Positions 52,340-62,887 of a stretch of DNA of 64,000 nucleotides are shown piece after piece. This DNA comes from Kalaharituber pfeilii (taxonomy: Eukaryota > Ascomycota > Pezizomycetes > Pezizales > Pezizaceae). Both the position numbers and the translations under genes were made by a program. The DNA is taken from assembly GCA_015179045.1 (NCBI GenBank), contig WHUZ01000010.1, forward strand, positions 62,001-126,000, given 5' to 3'. Position 1 is the stretch's first letter; the number at the start of each line of letters is the position of its first letter. The notes beneath the pieces are model-generated. The model had not been told where the DNA came from, made no database searches, and saw only the letters and a list, made by a program, of their open reading frames with translations.

Positions 52340-52847
52340 TGTTGAGCCCCTCACCCTTCGTACCACATAGCTATCTATGCAGATCCAGTAGCCCTGCCTA
52401 TCCCTGCAAATTCCAATATCCTTGTTTATTCGTGCTGAACTCAATATTCTTGCACAGCCTATCCATTTGAATGATACGAGCTGATGCAAGACATTAACTC
52501 AGATGTCGTTATGTTTAGTTACCTGTCACACTGTCACCGTGGAGCTGACTTTTACCGGCATGCATGTCTTCACTCAGCTACTATGGCAAAACTCATACTC
52601 GTGATAATGAAATAGCTTGTTCTATTTCTCCTGCGTATATAACGTCTCTTCATCCTCTTTGTATTCAGTATCAAACAATTCATAATATCATTTAAAACAC
52701 AAGATCTCATGATATGCATCCGTGCCATCCTGCACAAGAATCCTATTGCAGCTAGTGTGTAACCAAGCCGTATCGTCAACCTTGCGCATGCATGTGTTCC
52801 ACTGCATTGGTGAATCGTTGGGGCCAGCGCCACTTAGTGAACAGGTT

Positions 52848-52907
52848 TTGTTTTTTTTTACCCCTCTTTTCCATAACCCCGCTGACCGCTGTTCGCTATG
52901 GCAGGTC
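52848..52907 (-). mobile_element. Hairpin-only tail B retroposon
   Basis: T-run with interruptions, CATAACCCCGCTGACCGCTG, TTCGCTATGGCAGG; TSD TAGTGAACAGGTT / TAGTGAATAGGTT at 52835-52847 and 52908-52920. Confidence 0.85.
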
Positions 52908-53242
52908 TAGTGAATAGGTTGAATTATTGCTATCCAGCGATGCAAATAATATTGGTGGATAGGCCACTTTGTGACCAATCGTATTCATTGGGGTGTCAGT
53001 GAAAGCTTTCCCCGGCCAGGGCAATAACACGGAGACACAGAAAAACAGGCACAGAAGCACAGGGTTCACTGATTTGGTATAGCTTGCGGATGTGTAGTCT
53101 ACAACGGGGAGCGGGATGATCTTCTGCAAAGTCCCCCACAGAAGGCGCTTACTAAATGCGTCTAACGTCATAGCACAAACAAGTGACTGTTCGTTACCAT
53201 CCATACCGTTTGATGTATTTGCCCCGTTTGATCTATCCAACC

Positions 53243-53298
53243 TTTTTTTTTTTTTTTTTTTTTTTTCGTCACGTTACCCCGCTTGCAAATCGCAGGGC
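53243..53298 (-). mobile_element. Tail B mini-retroposon with inner stem deleted
   Basis: T-run, CGTCACGTTACCCCGCTTGC, AAATCGCAGGGC; TSD ATCTATCCAACC at 53231-53242 and 53299-53310. The outer stem CCCTGC/GCGGGG is intact. Confidence 0.9.
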
Positions 53299-53725
53299 AT
53301 CTATCCAACCTATCTGTCCCCTAAGAGCAGTTACCATGCGAGCTTGCTCACCTGATACCGCAACCAGACACCTACTAGTGCGCACCAAAATGCTTATGAT
53401 ACCACGTTGAAACCGATTCAATTTCCCAGCCCATCCGGGAAATGTCACTAGTGTCTCAACGTCCTGGCGTAGTCGGTATAGCTCGTGGCATCATCAATAT
53501 GCTTCCTGCATATAAACTGTGAAATTACTTCGTTATATTTGGCATTAATTGTCTAATCACTTTACGATTATATTCCCTTCCAAGTACAGTGCCCGCTTTG
53601 TGTTATAGATTAATCCATACAGCTGGCAACTACTTACCTACCATACCAATGATACAATCACATGGAGTGGAGTGGGGTTGCTCTGTGTATTCGGAGGGTA
53701 GGGGTAAGTCTTCATAAGCACGAAA

Positions 53726-53785
53726 CTCGCCGTAGCCTGATAGGCGGTATGCGAGTAATGAAATAAAAAAAAAAAAAAAAAAAAA
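53726..53785 (+). mobile_element. Hairpin-only tail A retroposon
   Basis: Starts exactly CTCGCC, inner stem GCCT-GAT-AGGC; TSD ATAAGCACGAAA at 53714-53725 and 53786-53797. Confidence 0.95.
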
Positions 53786-53843
53786 ATAAGCACGAAAGGT
53801 TACATACAATGCGACAAGGATGTCTATCGTAGTTGCTAGGATA

Positions 53844-54159
53844 CTAGACAGAAAAATAAGTATTTGGACAGGAGATAAATGCATATTTATGCGCCATGCA
53901 GTATTCGGCAGAAACTAGCATATTTCCGTATGCTTGGCTGGTGATAGCCATAAGACAGTCCCAATTTCGTGATAGGGTGTCCAAATTCATTATGTAAGAA
54001 AGTATTTGGACAGCTGACGTGATGAAATTTGGACAGCTGACATAATGAATTTGGACTTTTACACCTGCCAAGCATACGAAAATATGCTAGTTTCCGCCAA
54101 ATACCGCATAGCGCATAATATGCATTATCCCCTGTCCAAATACTTATTTTTCTGTCTAG
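53844..54159. mobile_element. 316-bp MITE, ~95-bp inverted arms
   Basis: Ends CTAGACAGAAAAATAAGTAT and its complement, TA at 53842-53843 and 54160-54161. The centre has two direct TTTGGACAGCTGAC copies inside a second inverted pair. Confidence 0.85.
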
Positions 54160-54339
54160 TAGAATCAGCTGTTTATGCAGTGAGCACCGTTTACTTCTAC
54201 TCGCATACTTTCCTACACGCTTCGCATGCCTTCCGTGGTAACCACAGTACCGATGGAAAGCATAAGGCTAAACGTGGGCCGGAACGCCACTCATCGGTAG
54301 GAGTATGTGATGATGCGTATCTATGCTAAGGAAGCGAGC

Positions 54340-54924
54340 TCATATTCAAGAAGCGAGATGTGGATGTATAGGTTTGGTTGGAAGCTGAAGGTGATCTATA
54401 AATTGATGTAGATAGGACTGTATGGGCAGAAGAGACAGCGGAGCAATACATGGATACGCAGATATGGATAGATCAGACAGACCAGACACGCACAGACAAG
54501 ACAATTTATTACTCTTCTTTTGTGATCCTCTCCTTGACATTTGACCATTGAGACCGCCCTAATAGAGTTCGTTCCGCCAGCTCTAAACACCGGTACCCTG
54601 TGCAAGATAGTGGATGCTGTTGAGCCGTCATTACACCGGTACATGATGTATGGAATTCGTTACACGAGATTGAAATACACGGCGGTTCTCCTGGGAAGAA
54701 ATCAAACAAGCCATGGGATATAAGTATTTGGCACGTGCAGTCCAGATGGGGTAGTACAAAAGATATTCTCGGAAAAAACATAGAGCACGGAATGTCTCTG
54801 TCCAGTCACTTTCTGACTGGACAGAAGCCGGGATAAGTGACACTAAACTATATATATCTAAAGTGACCGCTAAGCTACTAGTACGTACAACCCATGTCCA
54901 TATCCCATGCCTACATCGATCCAC
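54340..54924. other. No gene recognised
   Basis: Overlapping short ORFs on the minus strand, none with a domain. Confidence 0.35.
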
Positions 54925-55761
54925 TTATTCCAAGGTCCTGCGTGAGTGCACAACAATAACATCTGCATTATCGTACTCTGGTATTTCTTCAGCTAACTCC
55001 AGCGCTTCATCCATCTTTCTATGTAAGTGTAGGACAATAACATCCTGAGTGTAATTGTCTCCATCATCGAACTCTGGTATCTCTTCAGCTAACTCCAGTG
55101 CTTCATCCACCTTTCTACACGAGTACAGCACCGTGACAATATCATTGTGCTCTTGAATAGCTTGACGTTTAGCTAATTCTGTTTCAGCCACCTCAGCCCC
55201 AGTAGGCCCATGAGCTGAATTAATGCGTTCTGGATTACGTGAGGTCGATGTGCTAGATGCTGTTTGAAACTGTAACCAGATGATTGGTTCTGGAGAAGGT
55301 AAAATAGTGGTTAGAAAACTAGGAGTTTTTCAACAATTTTGTACCTCTTGGACTGTATGTTGAAACTGTCGAATTTGATGTGCTGCTAGATGAGAAGGTT
55401 GTGCAGTGGAATGGCTCTCGAGATTGTATGCTGTCTGAACAAAGCTATGCTGGCCTTGGATATCAGAAAGGAGGTTTGGTCTCATCAGTGGTGCAGATAA
55501 TAAACTCTTGGTGGTATCAAGCATCATAGTCTACTGTTAATGAGGGTCCCATGCGGACTTGTCAAGATTCCAACAAGGATGAATCAGTAATAGTGGTATT
55601 GACTGTTTAAGAAGATAAAATATACATAGAACATGGTGACAAGGAATAGCTTTTTGAAGAATACTTAAGCATGTGGTACATGCAACATTTTCCATATTTC
55701 CGGCAGAATCAGAAGCTTCATAAATAGGAGATGATGCAGCTTGCCATTCATGCTTTAGCAT
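54925..55761 (-). pseudogene. MULE transposase C-terminal remnant
   Basis: 55761 onward (minus) reads VACTTCLSILQKAIPCHHVL then IPLLLIHPCWNLDKSAWDPH, resembling the SWIM zinc finger and the short motif after it in fungal MULE transposases. A stop precedes a second open piece (55527, LLSAPLMRPNLLSDIQGQ), which can splice (GTACAA...TTACAG) into 55250-54925, ending with two copies of a RK(V/M)DEALELAEEIPE(F/Y)D unit. Similar low-complexity tails end MULE proteins. No TIR found here. The assignment rests on short motifs. Confidence 0.4.
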
Positions 55762-56093
55762 ATCAATGCAATACAGTGTAACCTGCCCCTGTAGCAGCGA
55801 AAATACTCCAATACCAAGTACTATCTAAACGAAGTGGCAAGTGACATTTAAGGCGACTGCGGTTCTCAACAATTTGGCCTATAACTTTTACCCTTCTTAG
55901 GTTTTTCTAAATATGGACTTGTATAGGATTGGTTACATGTTATTTGGACTGTTGAATCTACATACAACATTGTGGGCTCCGCTTTTGAGCTGTTATTGCA
56001 CCGGTGTCTCAATTTTATATGTGAACCCTATATCAAACGGACCAAATGTAACACGATCGCGCAGAAACTGTTACAATTACCATTTGCTGTGCA

Positions 56094-56918
56094 TTAAGGC
56101 ACCATAACACTGTCGAGATCATCAGCCTCCGTGACCTCCCCGTTCCTATATCTCACCGTTCCGAGCCTCCGTCTCTTGAACTTATCATCCAGGTAGGACT
56201 TGGTCAACATGCATCCCGTCCTGGCTCCGTCCTCCTCCGCGGCATTGTCCCACCGCTCAATCCACATAAAGACCATACCCACACCCCGCTGGCCATCGTC
56301 GTCGTCAATTTCCCACTCGACGTTATCGTCGTGTTCGTCCTCTTTGCTCATGTTACCATTGCTATTCTTTTCCTTCCTCTCTTTGCAACCCGCGGCGTTC
56401 TCGTTCCCCTCCTTTGCTTCGGGGTCCTCCTTCGGTGGGATGGCATCCCCAGCTTTCCTCTCCGCTGCCCCACGAACCTTCCTCCTTCTCCGCGCCAATA
56501 ACGCCCTCACCATCCCGCCACCGTTCCCGCCCGCCTCGGTCTCTACAAACACCCTCGCCGTGTATTTACGCAGCTTGTCCAATTCCTCTTGCATCTTCTG
56601 CGCCTCCTCCTCAAACACTCTGAGCGCCCCAGGCAAGTTATCGTGAAAAACCGCAAACACACGCCCCTGCGGCCTCGAGTAGCAGAAGCCTTCTTCACAG
56701 TCGTAGCGGTCCAGGTCAGAGTTTCGCCACTGTTGCAGTGGGCAAGGCCTGTAGTCGGAGCCGCGTTTGCAGATGATGTAGGTCGAGCCGGGGATGGGGA
56801 CCGCGGGCGAGGGCAAGCGGGCTTTTTTTGGTCGCGGCTTGGTAGATTTTGGCGGTTCCATCTTCTGAGCCATTTCCTGCTCAGCCTCGTCCAACTTTCT
56901 CTTCATCGATGACGACAT
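56094..56918 (-). CDS. Lysine-rich hypothetical, probably nuclear protein
   Basis: 274 residues from the ATG at 56918 (the frame opens at 57002 with a further 28 residues). A TATA-like box at 57041-57046 would put transcription start near 57010, leaving almost no leader for the first ATG, so I prefer the second, MSSSMKRKLDEAEQEM. Features: basic nuclear-localisation-like PKSTKPRPKKARLP near 25-38, a compact Cys-containing segment (STYIICKRGSDYRPCPLQQW, YDCEEGFCY), a short coiled coil (EEEAQKMQEELDKLRKY, about 105-120), an Arg cluster LLARRRRKVRGAAERK, and an acidic stretch DDNVEWEIDDDD followed by FMWIERW. No frameshift, no transposon motif. Family not recognised. Confidence 0.65.
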   Translation of the reverse strand: MSSSMKRKLDEAEQEMAQKMEPPKSTKPRPKKARLPSPAVPIPGSTYIICKRGSDYRPCPLQQWRNSDLDRYDCEEGFCYSRPQGRVFAVFHDNLPGALRVFEEEAQKMQEELDKLRKYTARVFVETEAGGNGGGMVRALLARRRRKVRGAAERKAGDAIPPKEDPEAKEGNENAAGCKERKEKNSNGNMSKEDEHDDNVEWEIDDDDGQRGVGMVFMWIERWDNAAEEDGARTGCMLTKSYLDDKFKRRRLGTVRYRNGEVTEADDLDSVMVP

Positions 56919-57040
56919 CCTGGTATTCAAAATCGCTTTCCCAATTCTCGTTGCCCTGATGCAACTGCTGGACTGTGTGGGGTTGTCGATTCTAAACTGC
57001 AATTTGCTGAGTGGGCGGGTGAGTGGTATGACGATGGCCT

Positions 57041-57046
57041 TATATA
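57041..57046 (-). promoter_or_regulatory. TATA-like box of the 56918 gene
   Basis: TATATA on the minus strand within GGGTTATATAAGG. Confidence 0.5.
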
Positions 57047-57049
57047 ACC

Positions 57050-57385
57050 CGCGCTAAGACCCTTCGGCGATGGCACTTCTAGCTTCGTGGAATGCAAACC
57101 TTAAATTTATTATTGGCAACGTGCACATGTATGGCACTTTTGTGTGAAAGTACATTCCTGGTTTCTAGACTCACACCCGTATAAAGTTGTGAATGCCGGC
57201 TACGGGCACATACATGGTGATACACCGCGCTAGTGAGCGACCCGGAAAACTGATGTAAGGCTGCCCCCCTACACCGAGGTGGGTAGTTTAGAAGGGGTCG
57301 TGCGAGGGGAGGTATGTAAGGAGGGCCCCGCGGGAAGAATGAGAGAATGCCTTCTCAAAGACTCCACCCTTGCTCTTCCAAACAC
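57050..57385. other. No gene recognised
   Basis: Upstream region of the minus-strand gene; no feature seen. Confidence 0.3.
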
Positions 57386-57389
57386 CGAC

Positions 57390-57880
57390 ACCAACCTCCA
57401 CAGAACAAGTTTTTGGAGCGACTTCGCAACCACAACAGGATTACTTACCAACCTTACTTGGTTCAATAGCTCTCCGTACACTGATTCTGTTGATCAAGTT
57501 TTCATCCCAAAAAGTTTTTTTTGCGACGTCGGCCATACGCGACGCATCCCCTCCGCACGCGACGTGACTTACCCACAATCACGCACTCACTGATCGGTCC
57601 AAGACCTCCGCCAGCATGTCTCCTTCCCCACCTGGCTTCGTTGGATGCTTCAACCCCGTCTCCCCCCGCCCCACCCCCGGGAGTCTCTTCTTCCACGCCT
57701 CGCATTCATTCATTATGTGAGCAAAGTTCTCGAGGGCTTTGCCGCACCACCTACACTCCGGTGATTCGTCCCTCCCGGACGAGCGTTTGGAAGCAACTCC
57801 ACAACCACAACGTTCCCCCCAGCAAAACCCACATAGATCGAAAGCTCTCAGCTGGCTAGGTCTTTTGATCTAATTTTCAT
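57390..57880. repeat. Diverged direct repeat around a LINE A fragment
   Basis: TTGGAGCGACTTCGCAACCA (57413-57440 region) and TTGGAAGCAACTCCACAACC (57788-57810), each followed by ...TTGATC(A/T)A(G/A)TTTTCAT(C/T)CC, are two copies of one sequence. Between them a minus-strand LINE A C-terminus (ECRWCGKALENFAHIMNECE, 57580-57790) ends in an A-run at 57513-57522. Confidence 0.5.
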
Positions 57881-58221
57881 TCCCAAATACTCGACACCGC
57901 AAATTTCGCCCAAGGGGAGAAATCTCGAGGAAATCTTCCACTCGCCACCACGCCATTGCCGACACATCAACCCCGCACCAAGACCTAGTAGGAATATGCG
58001 AAACACCACCTCTCCACCAATCAATGTCACCAAAAGGTAGAAACAGACCCTCCCCTCTATAGAGGGAGGCCTCCAAAGGAATACCAGGGTGGCAGACCGT
58101 GAAGTCGGAGCTGGAAGAGAGAGGACTTAAGTGGGGTACGGTAGTCGCCTCAATGTGGAAAACATCAATGGCCAGCGAGGAGGACCCGAAGAAAGGGTCA
58201 TTCCGGGGGTCCAGATGACCG

Positions 58222-58694
58222 CCACGCGACCCCCGACACCGACACCTCACCCATCACGGCGCCGACGATGTGGCTCAGCCCCATTATCACCATCTAAACA
58301 GAACCGGTGGAACCCACCCCGGAGGACGTTTGCATCAGCCCCATCTTCACCCTATACTTGGAGGAATCTTCCCCGTTCCCACCACCCCAACCCCTACCCC
58401 CACACCAACGAGAAAGCGCAAAGGCAAGATGCCATCCAACCAGGATGCATCAGACGACTACCACGCGACCCCCGACACGGACACCTCACCCATCATGGCG
58501 CCGACGATGTGGCTCAGCACCATTATCACCATCCAAACAGAACTGGTGGAACCCACCCTGGAGGACGTTTGCATCAGCCCTGTCTTCACCCTACACTCGG
58601 AGGAATCCTCCCCCGTTCCTACCACCCCAACCCCCACCCCCATACCAACGAGAAAGCGCAAATGCAAGATGCCATCCAACCAGGATGCATACGC
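58222..58694 (+). repeat. 239-bp tandem duplication in gag
   Basis: CCACGCGACCCCCGACAC recurs at 58222 and 58461, and AACCAGGATGCAT at 58438 and 58677: two units, period 239 bp. The period is not a multiple of three, so the copies are read in different frames. Confidence 0.85.
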
Positions 58695-58766
58695 CATCAA
58701 GCGTGCGCTTACGGACACGGAGGCAAAGAAGATTGCTTCAGCCGCTACACCATCATCAAGCCCCCC

Positions 58767-59068
58767 CACCCCCGATGACACTACCCCAACCTCCACCCCC
58801 CCGAAGAATGCCCCCCAAAACCCAGGAAACCACATCTAGCCTCAAAACCAGAAGCTCCCCCAGGCCCAACCCCGTCACCAGGAAAGAAGCCCCTGCCACT
58901 ACACATCCACCCACCCACCCCCGATACACTACCCCAGCCCCCACCCCCCGAAGAATGCCCCCCCAAAACCCAGGAAAACTACATCTAGCCTCAAAACCAG
59001 AAGCTCCCCCAGGCCCAACCCCGTCACTAGCAAAGAAACCCCTGCCACTACACATCCACCCATTCCAT
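58767..59068 (+). repeat. ~151-bp tandem duplication across an insertion junction
   Basis: CATCTAGCCTCAAAACCAGA occurs at about 58832 and 58983, and CCCCTGCCACTACACATCCA at 58890 and 59041. Each unit contains the gag-LINE A junction, so the duplication post-dates that insertion. Confidence 0.8.
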
Positions 59069-59699
59069 CCCAGGGACCTCTCTAGGGAAGAATGGGAAGC
59101 CATCATAGCCAGGGAGGAAGATGAAGGGTGGACAGGGGTATACACAGACGGAAGCAGGATAGGAGAATCCACCGGCGCCGGAGTCCACCAAAGCAACAGG
59201 GACACCTCCATATACCTGGGAACGCGGTGCACGGTGAACGACGCGGAGATGATAGCCGTGGGGGAAGCCCTCAAAAAGCAGAGGGAGATTCTGATAGTCA
59301 CTGACTTGAGAGTAACCATAGCCAGAGTGCAGGGGATCGCAAAGGGAGACCCAACTCCGGAAGGGTCCGCACGAGCAGTAAGGAAACGGTGGGAAGAAAG
59401 GACAGGACGGGGCGACCGAGACGTAGCAATACTATGGGTGAAAGCCCATACAGGTGTCAACGGCAACACGGAGGCGGACAGAGCCGCAAAGATTGGCACG
59501 GCACTACAGTACCAGGATGAGGTGGTTACGGAGGCGGGCATCCGTCAACACGCCAAAGTCAGAAGGGCCAATGAGAGAAAGAGGCTACAGCTGTCGTATC
59601 GGTCCCTACAACTCCTGGGGAATAGGAAAAGAGTAGCTACCCTCGCAGGCATGTTAGGGTACAAGGGTCTGCGGCAGTGGAGGCACCAGATAGGAAAAG

Positions 59700-60587
59700 T
59701 TGACTCACCGGAGTAGATACACGCGGGGCTCGCTCAGTTACCGGCACCCTCTGCCGATTCACATTCATCCGTACAATCCTAGGGACCTGAGCAGAGAGGA
59801 GTGGGAGGCCATCATCGCCAAGGAAGAAGACGAGGGATGGACGAGCGTGTACACCGATGGGAGCAGGCTAGAAGACAGAACGGGCGCCGGAGTGCACCAG
59901 GGGGACAATGACACTTCCACGTACCTGGGAAGACGATGTACGGTGAACGACGCGGGGATGATAGCCGTTGGGGAAGCTCTGGAGAGAGAAGGGGAGCTAC
60001 TAATTGTCACGGACTCTAGGGTCACCATAACGAGAATGCAGGGGATAGCGAGGGGAGACCCAACACCGGAGGGGCCAGCAAGCTTTCTGAGGAGACGGTG
60101 GGAGGAGGGGACAGCACGGGGCGACAGAGACATAGCGATCTTGTGGGTGAAGGCACATAAAGGGGTTGAAGGCAACACCAGGGCGGACATGGCAGCGAAG
60201 ATCGGCACGGCAATGCAATACCAGGATGAGACGGTCACCGAGGCAGGCATACGTCAATGCGCCAAAGCGTGGAGGGCCGAGGAGAGGAAAAGACTGCAGC
60301 TATCGTACCGGCCACTGGAATATCTGGGGACCAGGAGGAGGGTAGCTACTCTCGCAGGCATACTGGGGAACAAGGGGTTGAGACAGTGGAGACACCAGAT
60401 AGACACGGAAGATTCACCGGAGTGCAGCTGGTGTGGTAGGGCCCTGGAGAATTTTGAGCACATCATGAGTGAGTGTGAGGCTTGGAAGAAAAGATTACCG
60501 AGAGGGGAGATGGGGTTGAAGCAGCCAACGGGAAAAGAAGGGGAAGGAGATACATTAGCGCAGGTGTTAGACTGGGCGGCAGAGTAG
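59700..60587 (+). CDS. LINE A RNase H and C-terminal zinc domain
   Basis: 295 codons. RNase H motifs are VYTDGSRLEDRTGAGVHQ, LIVTDSRVTI and ILWVKAHKGVEGNTRADMAA (all three Asp and the Glu in place), followed by QYQDETVTEAGIRQCAKAWR, LAGILGNKGLRQWRHQ, the CSWCG...H...C zinc motif and the C-terminal DTLAQVLDWAAE. The best-preserved LINE A coding piece in the window; RT is absent because the copy is 5'-truncated. The first codons come from the host element. Confidence 0.85.
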   Translation: MTHRSRYTRGSLSYRHPLPIHIHPYNPRDLSREEWEAIIAKEEDEGWTSVYTDGSRLEDRTGAGVHQGDNDTSTYLGRRCTVNDAGMIAVGEALEREGELLIVTDSRVTITRMQGIARGDPTPEGPASFLRRRWEEGTARGDRDIAILWVKAHKGVEGNTRADMAAKIGTAMQYQDETVTEAGIRQCAKAWRAEERKRLQLSYRPLEYLGTRRRVATLAGILGNKGLRQWRHQIDTEDSPECSWCGRALENFEHIMSECEAWKKRLPRGEMGLKQPTGKEGEGDTLAQVLDWAAE

Positions 60588-60729
60588 TTTCCTTTAGTCT
60601 TTTATCATTATGTTACCACAGATTTCTTTCTTATATTCCTTATCCCAACCATCCTGTATTTAAGTCCTCTCCATAGCCTGTTAGCCGGCATGCGAGTAAT
60701 GAAATAAAACAAACAAAAAAAAAAAAAAA
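59717..60729 (+). mobile_element. Second LINE A 3' fragment nested in the first
   Basis: TSD GACTCACCGGAGT at 59704-59716 and about 60730-60742. Intact RNase H to C-terminus, UTR, tail A variant (GCCTGTTAGCCGGC) and interrupted poly(A). Confidence 0.9.
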
Positions 60730-61444
60730 GACTCACCGGAGTGTAGGTGGTGCGGCAAAGCACTTGAAAACTTCGCCCACATCATGAATGAATGCGAGAC
60801 ATGGAAGAAAAGAATGCCAGGGAGGGGGGGAAGCCGAGCTGAAAGCCCCGACGAAGAACGGACGGGGAAGGCGGCAAGCTGGTGGAGATCTTGGATTGGG
60901 CAGCGCGATAATTTTTCCGTTCTGGTATGGGTACCCAAGGGAGGTGACGGAGGAGAGGCTTCTTGACCATTTCGTTTATTTTTTTTTTCTGGATTTGAAA
61001 ATGTTCTGCCATGTACCTAACACCTCGCCATAGCCTTACAGGCGGCATGCGAGTAACGAAATGAAAAAAAAAAAAAACCAGGAAAGAAGGCATAGTCATT
61101 CACGGAATCGCCCTGAGAAAGGGACTTGGGGAAAGTGCGCAGATGGCTGGAGGAGTACAAATAAGGAAATCGGCAAGACAATCGGGATTAGATGGCTAAG
61201 ACGCAAGACGCTGCTGCTGGGGGAAGGGAAGAAGACAAGCTTAGCCGTGGGGTACCTGGAAAAAGACGTCCAAATTCAGAGAGTGTGTTTGGGAGGGAAG
61301 TGGTTGAAGGCATGCCGGTACGAGTCGACGAGAAGATAGATACACTGGCCCCTGCATTCCACCCGCACCATGTACGAGTATCGCGGGTACCACATGTATT
61401 TAGTGACAGTTACTGCTTTTCGTTCTTTTAGTTTAATAAATCAT

Positions 61445-61840
61445 AGAGGCTCAAGGGGTGGCCACCGAGGAAATCGGTTCGTACCAGTTACTCCACAGCC
61501 ACCAGCACCTACAACACCACCACCACCACCGCCACCATCAAACCAATCAATACCGCCACATGCTCGCCTACCACTAAACTTCAACTCCTCAGCCAAGGAA
61601 ATGGGCAGCCCAACTTCAGAAAGATATCGTCCAGCTTTTTGTCTTAGAATATGGCACACAAAATGGTGTATGAGATAGCAGTGGCAGAAAAGAGTGGATC
61701 TTGAGGAGAGGTATGAGCTGGCACAATCTGTACCTTAGGAATTATCCAAACTCTTCGTAAGTTCTATTTCACAAAAAGTACTATGGAGTTGAGCCAGACT
61801 CTATCAAACTAAACAGGTCTACTCTACCTATGCATAATGT
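61445..61840. other. No gene recognised
   Basis: Contains a CCACCACCACC microsatellite-like patch near 61515-61535 and no domain. Confidence 0.35.
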
Positions 61841-61844
61841 GGAT

Positions 61845-62222
61845 ACGCAACGCAAACAAAGCGACCCTCATATGCAGAAGCGGCTGCCCAAACCTCCACA
61901 GCTCCCCCCAAAGATCAGGCCAGACCCTCCCATCCCATCCAGGGTTAAGAAGTGAGACCCACCTGCCTGTGCCGAATGAAAGACCACCACCTCCAGGGCC
62001 ACTTCTACTACAAAGAGCAAGCCCTTTTACCAAATAAGCCGGAACTATGACCTGCGACTTCCGCAATGGTAGTTTATGGGATAGCAGTGACCAAGAGACT
62101 TCGGAAGTGGCTGGGGGCGGATAATGAACTGGGCACAAAAATCGCTGGGGCTAGATGGCTGTTGAAGCAAGAGAGGAGGGAGGGAAAGGCGACTAGTTCT
62201 GTTGTTGTTTACCTGGAGGAGG

Positions 62223-62254
<32 letters not shown>

Positions 62255-62662
62255 GTCACTTGACCCCGCGTGCAGCTGTTCGCCATGGCAGGGCGGAGGA
62301 GGCAGGTAGGACTAGTCAAATACCAGAGACTCTACGCATCGGAGATAAGAAGTACAGATAGGATGCGTATGAGTGGGATAGGGGAAGGAAAGACAAAGGA
62401 AAGCGGGCGGGTAGGGCTGGGGAGGATGCAATGGAGACTGATTAAGAACCCATTGTATGCATTATTGTGCTTGGTCCACTGTCTGTCTGCATTTGTTCAA
62501 CTGCAGCCACAATGAAGTCGTGTAGATAGATAAGTAGCATGGGTGATCCGGCCCACAATCCGGTGTCACAGACCTGCCTCCGGGTAATAAAGGGGTCCTG
62601 CCATAGGCTGAGAGCTTGTATGCGGGGTTACGTGATCAAAAAAAAAAAAAAAAAAAAAAAAG
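61845..62662 (+). mobile_element. Half-LINE with tail C
   Basis: Gag C-terminal domain (AMVVYGIAVTKRLRKWLG, ARWLLKQERREGKATSSVVV) interrupted by a tail B mini, then degenerate coding (AYEWDRGRKDKGK), UTR and tail C (CCTGCCATAGGCTGAGAGC, GCGGGGTTACGTGATC) with poly(A). The 5' limit is uncertain. Confidence 0.75.
62227..62294 (-). mobile_element. Hairpin-only tail B retroposon
   Basis: T-run, GTCACTTGACCCCGCGTGCA, GCTGTTCGCCATGGCAGGGC; TSD GGAGGAGGCAGG at 62215-62226 and 62295-62306. Confidence 0.95.
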
Positions 62663-62887
62663 AAAAGAGCTCTTTCAGAAAAATCTGGTAACAAGACGCA
62701 TCTTGCAGCAAGGGATGGGGCGAATAAGGTGGCCTAATCTCCTGCTGCGAGCAGTGTGCTCTCAGGAACAAGCGAACTCAAGAGGGGCTTGCCCCAAGCC
62801 ATCAAATACTGCAGTTGGAGCAAACACGACGACAGGTAGTCAAGGAAACGATAGAAAAACTCCCAATGAACACAGCGTGCAAACGAG

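Larger units (their letters stand above)
58890..61062 (+). mobile_element. LINE A 3' fragment inserted in gag
   Basis: TSD CCAGGAAAGAAG near 58878-58889 and after poly(A) near 61078-61089 (A-run included in the tail). Codes for RNase H (VYTDGSRIGESTGAGVHQ, ILWVKAHTGVNGNTEADRAA) and after a nested insertion ECRWCGKALENFAHIMNECE; tail A (inner stem GCCT-TAC-AGGC) and poly(A) at 61023-61077. The end coordinate is approximate. Confidence 0.8.
58130..61440 (+). mobile_element. Half-LINE A gag element split by LINE A
   Basis: Gag N-terminal region (58130-58889: TPTPTRKRK, KRALTDTEAKKIAS, Pro/Thr-rich) continues after the LINE A insertion at 61063 with EGIVIHGIALRKGLGKVRRW and degenerates by stops to 61340; UTR with TTTAATAAAT ends near 61440. 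Tail not preserved. Confidence 0.7.

Noticed and set aside
58756..60257. Minus-strand ORFs of 261 and 161 codons
   Set aside because: Antisense shadows of the LINE A RNase H coding sequence.
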